A stretch of DNA of 64,000 nucleotides from Chloroflexi bacterium 54-19 (GTDB lineage Bacteria > Chloroflexota > Chloroflexia > Chloroheliales > Chloroheliaceae): positions 62,001-126,000 of the forward strand of contig MKTJ01000047.1 in the NCBI GenBank assembly GCA_001898225.1. Reading direction: 5' to 3'. A model generated the notes under the pieces. That model saw only the letters and a program-made list of their open reading frames with translations, had not been told where the DNA came from and searched no databases. Shown here piece by piece: positions 23,101 through 31,619 of the stretch. Made by a program: the position numbers and the translations under genes. How positions within the stretch are numbered: the stretch's first letter is position 1; each line of letters starts with the position of its first letter.

Positions 23101-24390
23101 TTGCGTGTGCGCCCTCAATTTCCCCCATTTAATTATAAAGACCCGGCGGTCTTGCTCGAACGGCTGCGGGCGGCCCTGCCCCCGGCCCACCGGCAAGCCC
23201 TGGAAGTGACCCTCGAACCAGGTTTGGGGATTTTCCTGGTTGGCGGCATTGTGCGCGATTTGCTTTTGCTTCGCCCCAATACTGACCTTGATTTCGTGAC
23301 GCTCGATTATGCGCCGGAGGTGGTCAGGCGGTTCCTGCCCGCGTTCAAACGCTCTTTCAACCCGGTAAAATTCCTGGAACACGCGGCTTTCGGGACGGTC
23401 CGGCTCGACCTGGGCGTCGATTTACATCTCGACTTTGCCACGGCTCGCCGCGAAGTTTATGCCCACCCGGCGGCCCTGCCTACCGTGACGTTCCCGGCTA
23501 CCCTCAAAGAAGACCTGAAACGGCGGGACTTTACGATTAACGCCCTGGCTCTTTCGCCCAAAGACGGGTTGCACGACCCCTATAACGGCCTGGCGGATTT
23601 GCGGGACGGCTGGCTGCGGGTGCTGCACGATGCCAGTTTTATTGACGATCCGACCCGCATGATAAGGGCTATCCGGTTCGCGGCCCGGCTTGGCTATAAG
23701 CTCGAACCGCACACCCGGCAGCTATTGGAAACGGCCCGCGATGAAGGTTTTTTCGAGTTGTTGAGCGCCGAACGCCAGCGCAACGAACTACGCATGGTCC
23801 TCAAAGAGTTGCGCCCGGTCAAAGGGCTGGCCCTGCTCCAAGACTACAAAATGCTGGTCCGGTTTCACCCGTCCCTGGCCTGGGACGACGAATTAGCCGG
23901 GTCTTTCGGGCGGTTGGAAGATTTTCTGGGCCGTCCCCAGTCTTACGAATACCTTGCCGCTTTGCTGCACCGGCAAGGGAATGCGAACGCCACCGCGATT
24001 GTGAAGGGGCTAAATTTCGCCGGGCTGGAAGCGAGCGTCCCGCCTGAGGTGGCCCGGTTGTGGGAGGATGTTTTCCCCGAACTACCCTCGCTGCTCAAAA
24101 ATAGCCGTCTCGACCTGCTGTTCCGCCCCTACAAGGCCGAGTCGCTGCGGGTCTTCGAGGCTTTGCTGCCGGAAGAAGGGCGGCAGTCCGTCCGGCGCTA
24201 CCGGGAGGAAGTGCTGGGCCGGGGGCCGGAATTGAATGGGAGCGCTTTGTTACAACTGGGGGTGCCGCCAGGACCGCGTATAAAAGAGTTGTTAGGCAGG
24301 CTGCGAGCGGCGGTGCTGGATGGTGAGGTGGTGGGCCGGGAGGCTGAACTGGCCTTTTTAACAAAACTTTTGGTAGAGGAGCCGGATTGA
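23101..24390 (+). CDS. CCA-adding enzyme / poly(A) polymerase family nucleotidyltransferase
   Basis: A 429-residue class II nucleotidyltransferase. GIFLVGGIVRDLLLLR and NTDLDFVTL give the GG and DxD catalytic motifs, and LHLDFATARREVY the third acidic residue. KEDLKRRDFTINALALSP, LHDPYNGLADLRDG and DPTRMIRAIRFAARLGY are diagnostic for tRNA CCA-adding enzymes and poly(A) polymerases. The C-terminal helical part is more divergent; no HD domain is evident. It is most likely a CCA-adding or A-adding enzyme for tRNA 3' ends. Note that the tRNA-Val in this window has CCA encoded. The TTG at 23101 is taken as start; GTG 23107 is equally possible. Confidence 0.85.
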   Translation: MRVRPQFPPFNYKDPAVLLERLRAALPPAHRQALEVTLEPGLGIFLVGGIVRDLLLLRPNTDLDFVTLDYAPEVVRRFLPAFKRSFNPVKFLEHAAFGTVRLDLGVDLHLDFATARREVYAHPAALPTVTFPATLKEDLKRRDFTINALALSPKDGLHDPYNGLADLRDGWLRVLHDASFIDDPTRMIRAIRFAARLGYKLEPHTRQLLETARDEGFFELLSAERQRNELRMVLKELRPVKGLALLQDYKMLVRFHPSLAWDDELAGSFGRLEDFLGRPQSYEYLAALLHRQGNANATAIVKGLNFAGLEASVPPEVARLWEDVFPELPSLLKNSRLDLLFRPYKAESLRVFEALLPEEGRQSVRRYREEVLGRGPELNGSALLQLGVPPGPRIKELLGRLRAAVLDGEVVGREAELAFLTKLLVEEPD

Positions 24391-24475
24391 CCTTAAAAAT
24401 AGCTTGAAAGCCCAATTCCAAAGAAATGTTTACCGGGTGTTGTCTCCGGATCGCTTCTTGCCACGAAATTCAAGT

Positions 24476-24504
24476 TTGACGCTACCGACCTATCCAACTA
24501 TAAT
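24476..24504 (+). promoter_or_regulatory. Canonical sigma70-type promoter of the J-domain gene
   Basis: TTGACG (24476-24481), 17-bp spacer, TATAAT (24499-24504). Transcription would start near 24511, about 78 bp before the TTG start. Confidence 0.75.
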
Positions 24505-24588
24505 TAAACTCAAAATCTTGCTCTCCCGGCTTTGGGAGCCGGCTGGGATTAGGGCTTTTATCAACCTTTACCTGACTGCACGAAACTA

Positions 24589-26646
24589 TTGACTGACCTT
24601 AAGCGCAAACCAGAAGTTGATTACTACAAAATACTGCAAGTTGATTCCGAAGCTGAAGCAGAGGTAATTGACGCGGCTTACCGTGCCCTATCCAAAAAAT
24701 ATCACCCTGATGTCAATCGCGCCCCTGACGCCGAAGACCGCATGGCCCAGATTAACTCGGCCTATAACGTGCTGAGTGACGCTTCCAAACGGCGGGACTA
24801 CAATTACCTGCGCAAAGGTATCAGCCCGAATATCAGCCACACGGCGAACCGGCCCCGGCCCGGCACCGCGAACCAGGGCCATTATTCGCCCTCGGCTAAC
24901 GGAAATGGCGCTACTAATGGCAATGGGAGTTCGACCGCCAGCCGTCCCAACCCGAACGCCGGTAACGGGTCGAGCAATTTTAATCCTTCGTCGGCCAGCC
25001 AGGCCGCCCGGCCCGCCGGGGCTACCCGCCCGGGCACGCCCGGCAGCGGCGCGGGCAATAACGGTTCTTTCCGTTCCCAGGCTACCGGCGCTACTTCGAG
25101 TTTTAATCCCACGGGTAAGACCCAGGCCGAACCCCATATCGCTTCGCGCACGGGACTGAATTTCTCCCAGGCCGCCAAATCGCGGACTGCCATATATCTT
25201 ATTGGCTTTTTTGTATTTATCCTGGTGGCGGTCGGGGTCGTGCTGGCCCTGGAAGTGCTGGTAGGCAACCCGCTCAAGACCAATTTTATCTCGCAAGCCG
25301 CCCCGACGGTTCCCCCGGCTTCGGTTACTAACCCGACCAGGACTACCACGACCCAGGCCACCGCCCCGACCGCCACCGCAAGTCCGCAAACCGGCCCGGT
25401 CAGCAAAGACCAGGTTATGGCTTTCCTGGGCACTCCCGATGCGTACCAGGGCCGCGTGACCGATGCCACCCTCGACCCGGCGGACACCTTACAGCTAAAG
25501 GTAAAGCTGGCCGCCAGCGGAATGGTCCTCAATTCCGAGACCGCTCCATCAAACCGGACCTCGGACGACCTGGACAGCCTGCGCCAGTCTGAAAATACGG
25601 CCTACAACCTGGTTTATACGTTGTTTGCCCGTTATAACGACCTTAACCGGATTAACCTGACCCTGACCGATACCAACGGCAACCCGGTCTACCGGGGTGA
25701 CTTCCCCCGTTCGACGGTCTACACCTTTTACGGCTGGCACCCCGCGCCGGATGCTAACAACTCCGCCGATGTTATCAAGACGGCCAGGATGGACCACCAG
25801 GTCGCTCACTTTGGTACGACCCTGAGCGACAACGTCCAGAACCACATTAATAGCCCGACCGATGCGAACCTGCAAGCCGAACTGCAAAGCATCGGACTAT
25901 CGGCTTTTACCGTGACCAGTTCGCCTCAGCTTACCGTCAACTACTTCCAGGTCCGCAACGACGCCGAGATGGCGGTCGATTTCTCGCGGATTTTTTACAC
26001 CCTGTACAGCCGCTTTCCCTCGATTGATAAAGCCCAGATAATCGTTTCGTCGCGGCAGGACCGCCCGGTCAAGGCGATTGACCGCCAGTTGTTCGACCAG
26101 ATAGGGCTGGAAGCCTGGTCCCAGGCCAGTTATGGCGGACCGAGCGCGGGGGGCGATTTGCAGGCCCAGAACCTGGTTGCCAGCCTTCCCGGCAGCCTGA
26201 CCGACCTCAAAGGGCCAGCCGTGACGGTTACGGGCAAGTACAAGACGCCGGTCCAGGTCGGCAGCTATGCGGTAGTGACGGAAAATGTCGAGCGGTACGA
26301 CGCCCTGGCCCTGGAAGGTCTGCGCTTTGTGGCGGGCAGCGGGAAGCAGTATCTTGTCGTGCGGGTGGCTTTGAAAAACGGCACCGATGGGCGGCAGTGG
26401 CTCTTTCCGGGGGAACGGATGGCCCTCTTTTCGACCAACGGTGACAAGTACAACCCCGACCCGACCGCGACCCTGCTTTATGTCCTGAAGACGCCACCCG
26501 ATACCGACCCGCCGCCCGGCCCGATTGACGCCAACAAACAGGGGGCGGTCTATGTGGTCTTTAACGTCCCTTCCAGCGTAAATCTCAACACCCTGCGGCT
26601 CCAGTACACCGACGGCGATAAACGAGCTTTGCTTGAACTGACTTAA
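24589..26646 (+). CDS. Membrane-anchored J-domain (DnaJ-like) protein
   Basis: A 685-residue protein. Residues about 10-75 are a J-domain (DYYKILQVDSEAEAEVIDAA) with the HPD triplet at 39-41, which stimulates Hsp70/DnaK ATPase. Residues about 78-195 are a low-complexity Asn/Gly/Ser/Ala/Pro linker. One membrane helix follows (TAIYLIGFFVFILVAVGVVL). The remaining 450 residues would lie outside the cell: a Pro/Thr stretch, a region of unknown fold, and near the end a beta-rich segment (GKQYLVVRVALKNGTDG) reminiscent of DUF4352-type domains. No zinc-finger or substrate domain of DnaJ proper is present. It may recruit DnaK to the membrane for an envelope process. The TTG start is forced by a stop at 24550. 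Confidence 0.75.
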   Translation: MTDLKRKPEVDYYKILQVDSEAEAEVIDAAYRALSKKYHPDVNRAPDAEDRMAQINSAYNVLSDASKRRDYNYLRKGISPNISHTANRPRPGTANQGHYSPSANGNGATNGNGSSTASRPNPNAGNGSSNFNPSSASQAARPAGATRPGTPGSGAGNNGSFRSQATGATSSFNPTGKTQAEPHIASRTGLNFSQAAKSRTAIYLIGFFVFILVAVGVVLALEVLVGNPLKTNFISQAAPTVPPASVTNPTRTTTTQATAPTATASPQTGPVSKDQVMAFLGTPDAYQGRVTDATLDPADTLQLKVKLAASGMVLNSETAPSNRTSDDLDSLRQSENTAYNLVYTLFARYNDLNRINLTLTDTNGNPVYRGDFPRSTVYTFYGWHPAPDANNSADVIKTARMDHQVAHFGTTLSDNVQNHINSPTDANLQAELQSIGLSAFTVTSSPQLTVNYFQVRNDAEMAVDFSRIFYTLYSRFPSIDKAQIIVSSRQDRPVKAIDRQLFDQIGLEAWSQASYGGPSAGGDLQAQNLVASLPGSLTDLKGPAVTVTGKYKTPVQVGSYAVVTENVERYDALALEGLRFVAGSGKQYLVVRVALKNGTDGRQWLFPGERMALFSTNGDKYNPDPTATLLYVLKTPPDTDPPPGPIDANKQGAVYVVFNVPSSVNLNTLRLQYTDGDKRALLELT

Positions 26647-26658
26647 TAGAAAGAAAAT

Positions 26659-26690
26659 AAAAAACTGGCCGTAAAAGCCAGTTTTTTATT
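26659..26690. terminator. Bidirectional terminator between the J-domain and AlkA-type genes
   Basis: AAAACTGGC (26661-26669) pairs with GCCAGTTTT (26677-26685), with A-runs before and T-runs after. It serves both convergent genes. Confidence 0.85.
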
Positions 26691-26700
26691 TCATAAATAA

Positions 26701-27648
26701 TTACCGGGAAGCGACCCGCAGGTAGTGGGCCCAGTAGCCTTTCCATTCGCCGTAATCCTGGGCGAAAGTAAGCAAGTCTTCCTCGTCCATATCCGGGCCG
26801 TAGAATTCTCGAAAACCCTCAATCAAGCCTTTATCCCCGATGGGCAGGTGTTCCATCCGGCCCAGCGCCCGCAGCAAAATAAAACTGGACGACCATTCGC
26901 CCACCCCTCGGATGGTTAAAAGCCACTTCTTGACCTTTTCATAGGGCGCGTTATAGAGAAAATCCTCGTCCACCATACTAAAGACCTGGGCGGCGGACAT
27001 AACGCTCTCGGTCTTGCGCTCGTTGCGGATGACCTCGTTCATGATGGCGAAATCGGCCACGGCGACCTGGGCCGGTTCGGGGAAAGCCCACAGGGTCTGG
27101 CCGTCCCATTCGATTTTCCGGTCGAAGTATTTAACCAGCGATTCTTTCATGCGGCGGGAAACCGTGATGTGGTTGCGCTGGTGAATGACCGCCCAGGCCG
27201 CGTTTTCAAACGGGGTGATAAACTTGACCTGGTGATAGCCGTAAATCTGCTCTATGACCGGGGCGAAGAAGGGGTCTTTGCGGCCCAGGGCGTAAAAGGG
27301 AGCCAGGTCATCGTCCAGGCTCAGGAAGAAAGCCGCTTTTTCCAGGGCCATCTTTTTTATTTTGTCACTTATGGGTTTGGCCGAAAAGAGGGTATAGTCG
27401 AGGGCCGGGGCTTCGATCATCCCGGCGTTACGCAGTTCAAAACCGACCACCTGCCCGTTGAGGCAAAGGGCTTTGGCAAGAGAGCCGGGTTTCGCGATTT
27501 GCTCGTAGCTGACGGGTTTGAAATCGCCCAGGAAGTCGAGGGCTTTCTGGAAATCATAGGGCAGGCGCGGGGTCAACCGGCCTTTTTCGAGGAAAAGTTC
27601 CGGGTTGTCCGTTGGGTGACTGGTCGCTTCCGGGGCGTCGTTGAGCAT
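26701..27648 (-). CDS. HhH-GPD DNA glycosylase, 3-methyladenine glycosylase II (AlkA-like)
   Basis: A 315-residue protein with the AlkA two-domain layout. The N-terminal beta domain has RLPYDFQKALDFLGDF. The C-terminal helix-hairpin-helix GPD domain is TIRGVGEWSSSFILLRALGR followed by the catalytic Asp in EHLPIGDKGLIEG. It would remove alkylated bases from DNA in base excision repair. The segment WAVIHQRNHITVSRRMKESL replaces the usual QQVS-type strand with a related form. It is monocistronic or precedes the VOC gene lying on the same strand 110 bp upstream; a shared bidirectional terminator lies at 26659. Confidence 0.85.
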   Translation of the reverse strand: MLNDAPEATSHPTDNPELFLEKGRLTPRLPYDFQKALDFLGDFKPVSYEQIAKPGSLAKALCLNGQVVGFELRNAGMIEAPALDYTLFSAKPISDKIKKMALEKAAFFLSLDDDLAPFYALGRKDPFFAPVIEQIYGYHQVKFITPFENAAWAVIHQRNHITVSRRMKESLVKYFDRKIEWDGQTLWAFPEPAQVAVADFAIMNEVIRNERKTESVMSAAQVFSMVDEDFLYNAPYEKVKKWLLTIRGVGEWSSSFILLRALGRMEHLPIGDKGLIEGFREFYGPDMDEEDLLTFAQDYGEWKGYWAHYLRVASR

Positions 27649-27758
27649 TAGGGTCTTTCTAGCGGTTATTTCAAACTCTGGCAGTACCTTTTGTGTAGGG
27701 GATTATAGATGTTTGGAACCTCGAGTTCAACCCAAAGTTCCAAACATTATTGTTAGTT

Positions 27759-28127
27759 TTACCTATCCCGCAAAAGGACCACGCTTTTCAGGTCGGGTGA
27801 GGCTGGCAGCGTGAAGATGTCGCCAAAGGGCATGTGCAGGATGGGCGAGGTAGCAAGCCCCTGGTCGGCCGTACGCTGGTGCAGGTCTTCCAGGCGGGTA
27901 GTTTCGAAATAGACCTGGGCTGTCCCGGCGGGCGGGGTATTTTCCCCGGCCAGGCTCAGACCGAAGGCCGGACCGCCCGGCACGCCTTTGAACTGGCGGA
28001 AGTTGGGGCTGGACTCTTCGGGGTAATATTCGAAACCGAGTTTGGAGAATGTTTCCTGGGCCTGGTCCAGGTCGGCGCAGAAAAAGACCACGAAATCGAG
28101 GACGGGGTTAATGTTCGGGTTTGCCAT
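27759..28127 (-). CDS. VOC superfamily (glyoxalase/bleomycin-resistance-like) protein
   Basis: A 122-residue protein of two beta-alpha-beta-beta-beta units: DFVVFFCADLDQAQETFSKL with GFEYYPEE in the first half, and AQVYFETTRLEDLHQRTADQ then FGDIFTLPASPDLKSVVLL in the second. This is the paired vicinal-oxygen-chelate fold used for glyoxalases, dioxygenases and antibiotic sequestration. Several usual metal ligands are not obvious, so the substrate and even catalysis are open. AAAGGATTG precedes the ATG at 28127. Confidence 0.75.
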   Translation of the reverse strand: MANPNINPVLDFVVFFCADLDQAQETFSKLGFEYYPEESSPNFRQFKGVPGGPAFGLSLAGENTPPAGTAQVYFETTRLEDLHQRTADQGLATSPILHMPFGDIFTLPASPDLKSVVLLRDR

Positions 28128-28226
28128 AGGGGTAACAATCCTTTCTTTTGGTTTAGTTGCTTTTATTGGTTCGACTGGTTTACGCTTTCAGTCTACCAAC
28201 CCCCTGTGACAACGTTATGTCAGTAG

Positions 28227-29171
28227 CTAATTCCCGGTTTTATATTGCCTGGAAATTGCCTCGGCTTCCTCGCGCACTATTTTTGCCAGCGACTCCGGCT
28301 CCAACACGCGTACCCGGCGACCCCAACTCAGTATCCAGTTGAGTGGGTCGCGTTCGTGGCGCACCCTGAGTGTCACCAGCAAGCCTTCCTGAGTATCTTC
28401 TTCCTCCGCGATATAGAAATAGCGGGTTTCCCTGACCCAACGGGCTGCTTCCGGTGAAAAAAGGAGCCGGACGGTGATATTGCGGACATCGCTGGTGTCT
28501 ATCTTTCCCAGCACGAAACCACTCTTTTGGGTGAAAGTTTTGCTGGTGAAGGCTAAATCTTCGACCCGGTCGAGCCGGAAGTTGCGAATGTCCTGGCGCA
28601 GGTGGTCGTAACCGGGCAGATACCAGACCCCTTCGACAAAAATCAGCCCGTAAGGGTCCACCTCGCGCTCGGTGGCGGTTTCCCGGCCCGGTTCGAGCGA
28701 CCGCCCGTAATAACGAAATTTTACGGTCTTGCGTTCGAGTATGGCCCGCCGCAACTCTTTGAGCAGTTCGGGATTTTCGATAGGCTGGGTGACCATCCGA
28801 AAGCTGCTTTTGAGGCGGCTCACTTCCTGGGCCAGCTTTTGCGGTAAGACGCCCTCGATTTTGAAGGCGGCGGCCTTCGCCCCGTCCCGGTAGCGGTCGT
28901 CAAAGTTCTGGGCCAGGTATTCCGCGCCGAGCAGGAGCATAATCGCCTCGTCACTGGTAAAACTGAGCGGCGGCAGGAAATAGCCCTCCACCAGGGCGTA
29001 ACCCTGACCGGGCGTGGCGATAAGTGGCACCCCGGCCTCGCTCAAAGCCTGGATGTCGCGGTAAATAGTCCGTTTGGAGGTCTCGAAGAAGGCGGCGAGG
29101 TCTTCCGCCCGCATGCCGCCGCTACTCTGGAGTTTGAGGACAATCGCTAGAAGGCGGTCGGTCTTGTTCAT
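28227..29171 (-). CDS. WYL-domain transcriptional regulator (HTH_11-WYL, YafY-like)
   Basis: The start is ATG 29171 (MNKTDRLLAIVLKLQSSGG) because it overlaps the upstream stop by ATGA; the frame continues 6 codons upstream but those lie in the previous gene. The N-terminal winged helix reads TSKRTIYRDIQALSEAGVPL. The WYL segment is VDPYGLIFVEGVWYLPGYDH with LRQDIRNFRLDRV. The C-terminal WCX-type extension is present. WYL domains bind nucleic-acid-like or nucleotide ligands and often control DNA-damage or defence genes. Its target is unknown. It is the last gene of a leftward cluster after the methyltransferase and GalT-like genes. Confidence 0.85.
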   Translation of the reverse strand: MNKTDRLLAIVLKLQSSGGMRAEDLAAFFETSKRTIYRDIQALSEAGVPLIATPGQGYALVEGYFLPPLSFTSDEAIMLLLGAEYLAQNFDDRYRDGAKAAAFKIEGVLPQKLAQEVSRLKSSFRMVTQPIENPELLKELRRAILERKTVKFRYYGRSLEPGRETATEREVDPYGLIFVEGVWYLPGYDHLRQDIRNFRLDRVEDLAFTSKTFTQKSGFVLGKIDTSDVRNITVRLLFSPEAARWVRETRYFYIAEEEDTQEGLLVTLRVRHERDPLNWILSWGRRVRVLEPESLAKIVREEAEAISRQYKTGN

Positions 29172-30394
29172 GGTTGGGCCACCTCGCAAACCAAGGCGGT
29201 ATGGGTGCCTCCAACCTGGGTCAAAACAATGATTTTTTCGTGGTCGCGCGGCCCTTTAAGTTTCAAGGCGTGTTCCAGTTCCTGGGGGTCGAGCGGTGAA
29301 CCTCGTTTTTTGACCACGACCCGGCCCACGCCCAGTTCGTTCAGGCGCTGGTTGAGTTTTTTCAGGTTGAAGGGCAAACTTTCTAATGCTTCAAAGGGCC
29401 GGGCGAAAGGCGTCGCCACCAGCTTATCCGAGGTCAAAAAGGCAATATCCTCGTCCAGTTTAACGGCCCCGATTTGGAGGGCCAGTTCTTCGACCAGCCC
29501 GGCCCGGATGACCGCGCCGTCCGGTTCGTAGAGGTAGCGACCAGGCGCCTCAACCGGGACCGGCGGCTTATCCTCTATATTCGTAAGGGTAAACTCGCCC
29601 GGGAGCAGGGTGGCCCGCCTCGCTACCGGGCGGCCTGCCGCGTCCTGGGAACGCAAGCGGCCAAACCACAAGACCGCCTCTTTAACATCGCCCCGCTCGG
29701 AGATGATTTCCACCTCGCAGTCGTAACCCGCCAGTTCGTCATATTTGACGCCGGGAGCGATTTTTACGGCAATTTCCGGCACGAAGGGAAACCAGCTTTT
29801 TATTATCGAAAGGGGCGGGGCGTAATCCTCCACCGAGAAAATCCGGCGTCCCTCCCCGGTCCGGCGGGCCGGGTCGAAGAAAAGCCCCTGGTAAGAGGCC
29901 GGGTTAAACTGGTTTATATCGGTTTCAAGCGGGGAAAAGTTTGCGGCGCGGCCATAGGCGGCCAGGTTCGCCTCCGCGAAAAGCAAGCGGGCCGGGTCAA
30001 GGTCCACCCCGGTCACGGCAAAATATTCGGCCAGGGCCAGGCTGTCCCCGCCAATCCCACAGCCCAGGTCGGCCACGCGGCTGCCCGTTGGCAACATTCG
30101 GGCAAAGCGGGTCGCCCGGTGGGCGGCGATAGCTTCCCCGCTCGACTGTTCCAGCCCGGTGCGGGTGAAAAACATGGCGGAGGCCTGGCTGAATTTCTCT
30201 TGTTGAGCGGCTTTGAGGCGGGCGGTGGCGACTTCGAGCAGCCCTGCCGCCTGTTCCGCGCTAAACTGACGGCGCAGACGGGTCAGGGTGGCTAACTGCC
30301 GGTTCTGGGTGAGGGCGGCGGGTTGGTTTAGCAATCCGGCCAGGGCCGACTGCCCTTCCTCGGAAAGCACGAATGCCGCCACCTCGAAATGCAT
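29168..30394 (-). CDS. Class I SAM methyltransferase with THUMP-like C-terminal domain
   Basis: About 408 residues from ATG 30394. The longer open frame upstream merely overlaps the GalT-like gene, and this ATG is 2 bp after that gene's stop. SAM site: VADLGCGIGGDSLALAEYF with TGVDLDPARLLFA. A later GLFFDPARRTGEGRRIF block and a C-terminal RVVVKKRGSPLDPQELEHAL segment are characteristic of a family of RNA-modifying-type methyltransferases with a THUMP-like domain. The substrate is not established. The stop overlaps the WYL regulator start by 4 nt, so translation is coupled. Confidence 0.75.
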   Translation of the reverse strand: MHFEVAAFVLSEEGQSALAGLLNQPAALTQNRQLATLTRLRRQFSAEQAAGLLEVATARLKAAQQEKFSQASAMFFTRTGLEQSSGEAIAAHRATRFARMLPTGSRVADLGCGIGGDSLALAEYFAVTGVDLDPARLLFAEANLAAYGRAANFSPLETDINQFNPASYQGLFFDPARRTGEGRRIFSVEDYAPPLSIIKSWFPFVPEIAVKIAPGVKYDELAGYDCEVEIISERGDVKEAVLWFGRLRSQDAAGRPVARRATLLPGEFTLTNIEDKPPVPVEAPGRYLYEPDGAVIRAGLVEELALQIGAVKLDEDIAFLTSDKLVATPFARPFEALESLPFNLKKLNQRLNELGVGRVVVKKRGSPLDPQELEHALKLKGPRDHEKIIVLTQVGGTHTALVCEVAQP

Positions 30395-30396
30395 GG

Positions 30397-31506
30397 TTAA
30401 GCCTGGGTAGGGGTGGCGACCGTCTGGAGATATTTTTGGAAACCCCGCGCCACCTCGAAGGGGTCGTTGACGACCGGCACCGCTCCGAACAAATTGAGCG
30501 CGCCGATGTCGCTGGAACGGGCCTGGGGGTCGCCCCGGTCTACCAGCCGCAAAATTACCGGGAAATCGCCCCAATCTTCTTTCCCAGGCGTCGGACCTAT
30601 CGGCGGGACGAGCGCGCCCACGTTGAAGGCGACCGCTCCCACGCTTTTATAATAGGACAGGGCATGATAGAGGGCCAGGCCAAGCTCCGGCGACCACAAA
30701 TCGCTTATCAGCCAGATTTCGCGTTCGGCGACGGGCGTCAGGTTGGCGAAGGCAACCACCCGGTCGGCGGGAGTGGCGGTCAGACCGAGCAGGCGGTGGA
30801 TTTGGACCATGTCGTTAAAGAAACCGCGGCGGTTCTGGCGGGCGTATTCGAGGCTATCCCGGCGCATCCGTTCTACCTTACCGTAATGCTGCTGGCGGGA
30901 AACGGTCATCTGGGCGTGGCCGTGCATAACACTGGCCCCAGCCCGGAAAAGACAGTTCCACAAAAAGAAGAAATAGCGGGCCTTGTCGTCCTGCTCCTGC
31001 ACTTCCTCGGCCCAGGCGCGGGCGGTCATCAGGTAGTCCACTACTTCATCAGGTCCGAATTTGAGGGGATTGTATTCGTTAAAAATGACCACGCTGTGCC
31101 AAGTGTCGAACTTGGCTACGTTCGAGGCTGTCAGGCTGTATTCGCCATAAATCCGGTCGAAATTATCGGCGGAAGTACCTTCCAGGGGATTGGCGAAGGG
31201 GTCAAATTTTCGCTCCGCTTCCATCAGGTCGTCCAGGGCCGAAGTGTTATAGGACTGGGGCCGGCGGCTGCGTAAAGCGTTGAAAATTGCGGTATCGAGG
31301 GTAATTTTGTTGGTGACTTTTACGGGGCGCTGGCGCAGCACGGCTTCGACGGACCCAAAGAATTTCTCGCAATAAGCGTACATGCTCGGCGGAATTTCCA
31401 TTTTAACCTGGGCGGCATCAACGCTGAAAAGACGGTCAAACAACTGGCGCTCCTCTTTCGCCAGCCTGGTAATAGACTCGGGTAGCTGGTAAACAGTATT
31501 AGCCAA
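30397..31506 (-). CDS. GalT/HIT-superfamily nucleotidyltransferase (galactose-1-phosphate uridylyltransferase-like)
   Basis: A 369-residue protein. The nucleophile His lies in GASVMHGHAQMTVSRQQ; H-x-H-x-Q is the GalT/HIT active-site pattern, in which the second His takes the nucleotidyl group. ALYHALSYYKSVGAVAFNVG and HSVVIFNEYNPLKF also fit the GalT fold. Zn-binding Cys residues of classical GalT are not obvious. Because glgA lies upstream on the same strand, a sugar-phosphate nucleotidyl or phosphorylase reaction in glycogen or galactose metabolism is likely. The start is TTG 31506 with AAGGAGCG upstream. The methyltransferase follows after 2 bp. Confidence 0.65.
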   Translation of the reverse strand: MANTVYQLPESITRLAKEERQLFDRLFSVDAAQVKMEIPPSMYAYCEKFFGSVEAVLRQRPVKVTNKITLDTAIFNALRSRRPQSYNTSALDDLMEAERKFDPFANPLEGTSADNFDRIYGEYSLTASNVAKFDTWHSVVIFNEYNPLKFGPDEVVDYLMTARAWAEEVQEQDDKARYFFFLWNCLFRAGASVMHGHAQMTVSRQQHYGKVERMRRDSLEYARQNRRGFFNDMVQIHRLLGLTATPADRVVAFANLTPVAEREIWLISDLWSPELGLALYHALSYYKSVGAVAFNVGALVPPIGPTPGKEDWGDFPVILRLVDRGDPQARSSDIGALNLFGAVPVVNDPFEVARGFQKYLQTVATPTQA

Positions 31507-31542
31507 TTTCGCTCCTTACTACACGTACACGGACAATAATAG

Positions 31543-31610
31543 GACTTTCGCTTGAAACAGTGGTGGGCTAGCACCAATACCATTGGGTTTCCAGGCTCAA
31601 AGCGAAAGTC
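31543..31610 (-). repeat. 68-bp folded inverted-repeat element between glgA and the GalT-like gene
   Basis: GACTTTCGCTT (31543-31553) and AAGCGAAAGTC (31600-31610) are perfect 11-bp inverted arms. Between them lie two smaller hairpins, GGTG/CACC (31562-31575) and CCAAT/ATTGG (31574-31586), which share two bases. No T-run follows on either strand, so it is not a standard terminator. It occupies most of the 113-bp gap. It may be an RNA processing or attenuation element, or a small repeat family. Confidence 0.5.
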
Positions 31611-31619
31611 GTGAATAGG

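Noticed and set aside
30395..30574. 60-codon N-terminal extension of the THUMP-like methyltransferase
   Set aside because: It overlaps the GalT-like gene in another frame and is Arg/Pro/Gly-rich; the ATG at 30394 two bases after that gene's stop is the better start.
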